Assembly (NCBI RefSeq): GCF_013374995.1
Contig: NZ_CP056030.1
Span: 4,868,501-4,932,500 of the forward strand
Length of the DNA: 64,000 nt
Source of the DNA: Pseudomonas eucalypticola
GTDB lineage: Bacteria; Pseudomonadota; Gammaproteobacteria; Pseudomonadales; Pseudomonadaceae
Direction: 5' to 3'
In this document: positions 63,841 through 64,000 of the stretch, piece by piece
How positions within the stretch are numbered: position 1 is the stretch's first letter
Layout of the letters: every line of letters begins with the position of its first letter
Position numbers and translations under genes: made by a program
Notes under the pieces: model-generated
Told to the model about the DNA's origin: nothing
What the model saw: the letters and a program-made list of their open reading frames with translations, nothing else
Database searches by the model: none

Positions 63841-64000
63841 ATGCGTCGCCAAGCCTTGCGTGCAGACCTGCTGATGTTGTTGACCGCCATGATCTGGGGC
63901 TCGGGCTTTGTCGCCCAGACCGCGGGCATGCACCACATCGGCCCCTTCCTTTATTCGGGCCTGCGCTTTGCGCTGGGCTCGTTGTGCCTGCTGCCACTGG
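63841..64000 (+). CDS. EamA-family transporter, 3' end cut off
   Basis: 53 residues remain. M-R-R-Q-A-L-R-A-D then helices with M-I-W-G-S-G-F-V-A-Q and L-R-F-A-L-G-S-L-C-L, typical of the first half of an EamA/DMT permease. Substrate unknown; the gene continues beyond the window. Confidence 0.85.
   Translation, partial: MRRQALRADLLMLLTAMIWGSGFVAQTAGMHHIGPFLYSGLRFALGSLCLLPL

Overview
The window is a high-GC chromosomal segment of a Pseudomonas species, most likely of the P. putida group. The evidence is gene content and order: yebC-ruvCAB-ybgC-tolQRAB-oprL-cpoB-queE-queC, proS beside an OprE-type porin, mprF-acvB, and fpr/finR/dgkA/erdR, together with OprL, FinR and ErdR-type proteins. The identification comes from recognising protein families by eye; no database was searched.

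Layout. 1-4302: end of a TolC-like channel, then the ABC transporter and HlyD adaptor of a type I secretion system of the LapE/LapB/LapC kind. 4370-9544: a quinone oxidoreductase, the Prc periplasmic protease and an EAL-CBS-GGDEF protein. 9456-12278: small regulatory or unknown genes, a DUF1232 membrane protein, an inverted pair of perfect DnaA boxes and an FKBP lipoprotein. 12532-16606: a PcaQ-like LysR regulator divergent from a RoxA-like dihaem cytochrome and a membrane-anchored catalase-fold protein. 16607-17347: a block of ~117 bp tandem repeats. 17348-19550: opgC and nadA, convergent.

20042-27648 is the most distinctive part: seven tightly coupled genes (two glycosyltransferases, an FAD oxidoreductase, a GT-C-like membrane protein, a Rossmann epimerase-like protein, a TIM-barrel isomerase and a small EamA/ArnE-like membrane protein) plus one more glycosyltransferase. 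It resembles an Arn- or Gtr-like three-component periplasmic glycosylation system with its own sugar-modifying enzymes. It lies between nadA and the 3' end of a tRNA-Lys gene, with an AT-rich stretch and a frameshifted gene remnant at the tRNA end, which suggests a variable locus.

28263-40895 is core genome on the minus strand: tRNA-Lys, queC, queE, the Tol-Pal envelope system, Holliday-junction proteins, yebC, aspS and a zinc-ribbon protein. 41023-49402 holds a ribbon-helix-helix protein, a membrane cold-shock-domain protein, slyX, a HIT protein, the porin, proS, a lipoprotein and dinB. 49624-50053 carries two identical tRNA-fMet genes, each with its own promoter and terminator. 50270-56206 holds mprF-acvB (synthesis and turnover of aminoacyl-phosphatidylglycerol) and kup. 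56416-60605 holds rimO, an acetyltransferase, a degenerate RluF-like protein, yehS, a small secreted peptide and trmO. 60662-64000 holds fpr divergent from finR, dgkA, erdR and the start of an EamA transporter.
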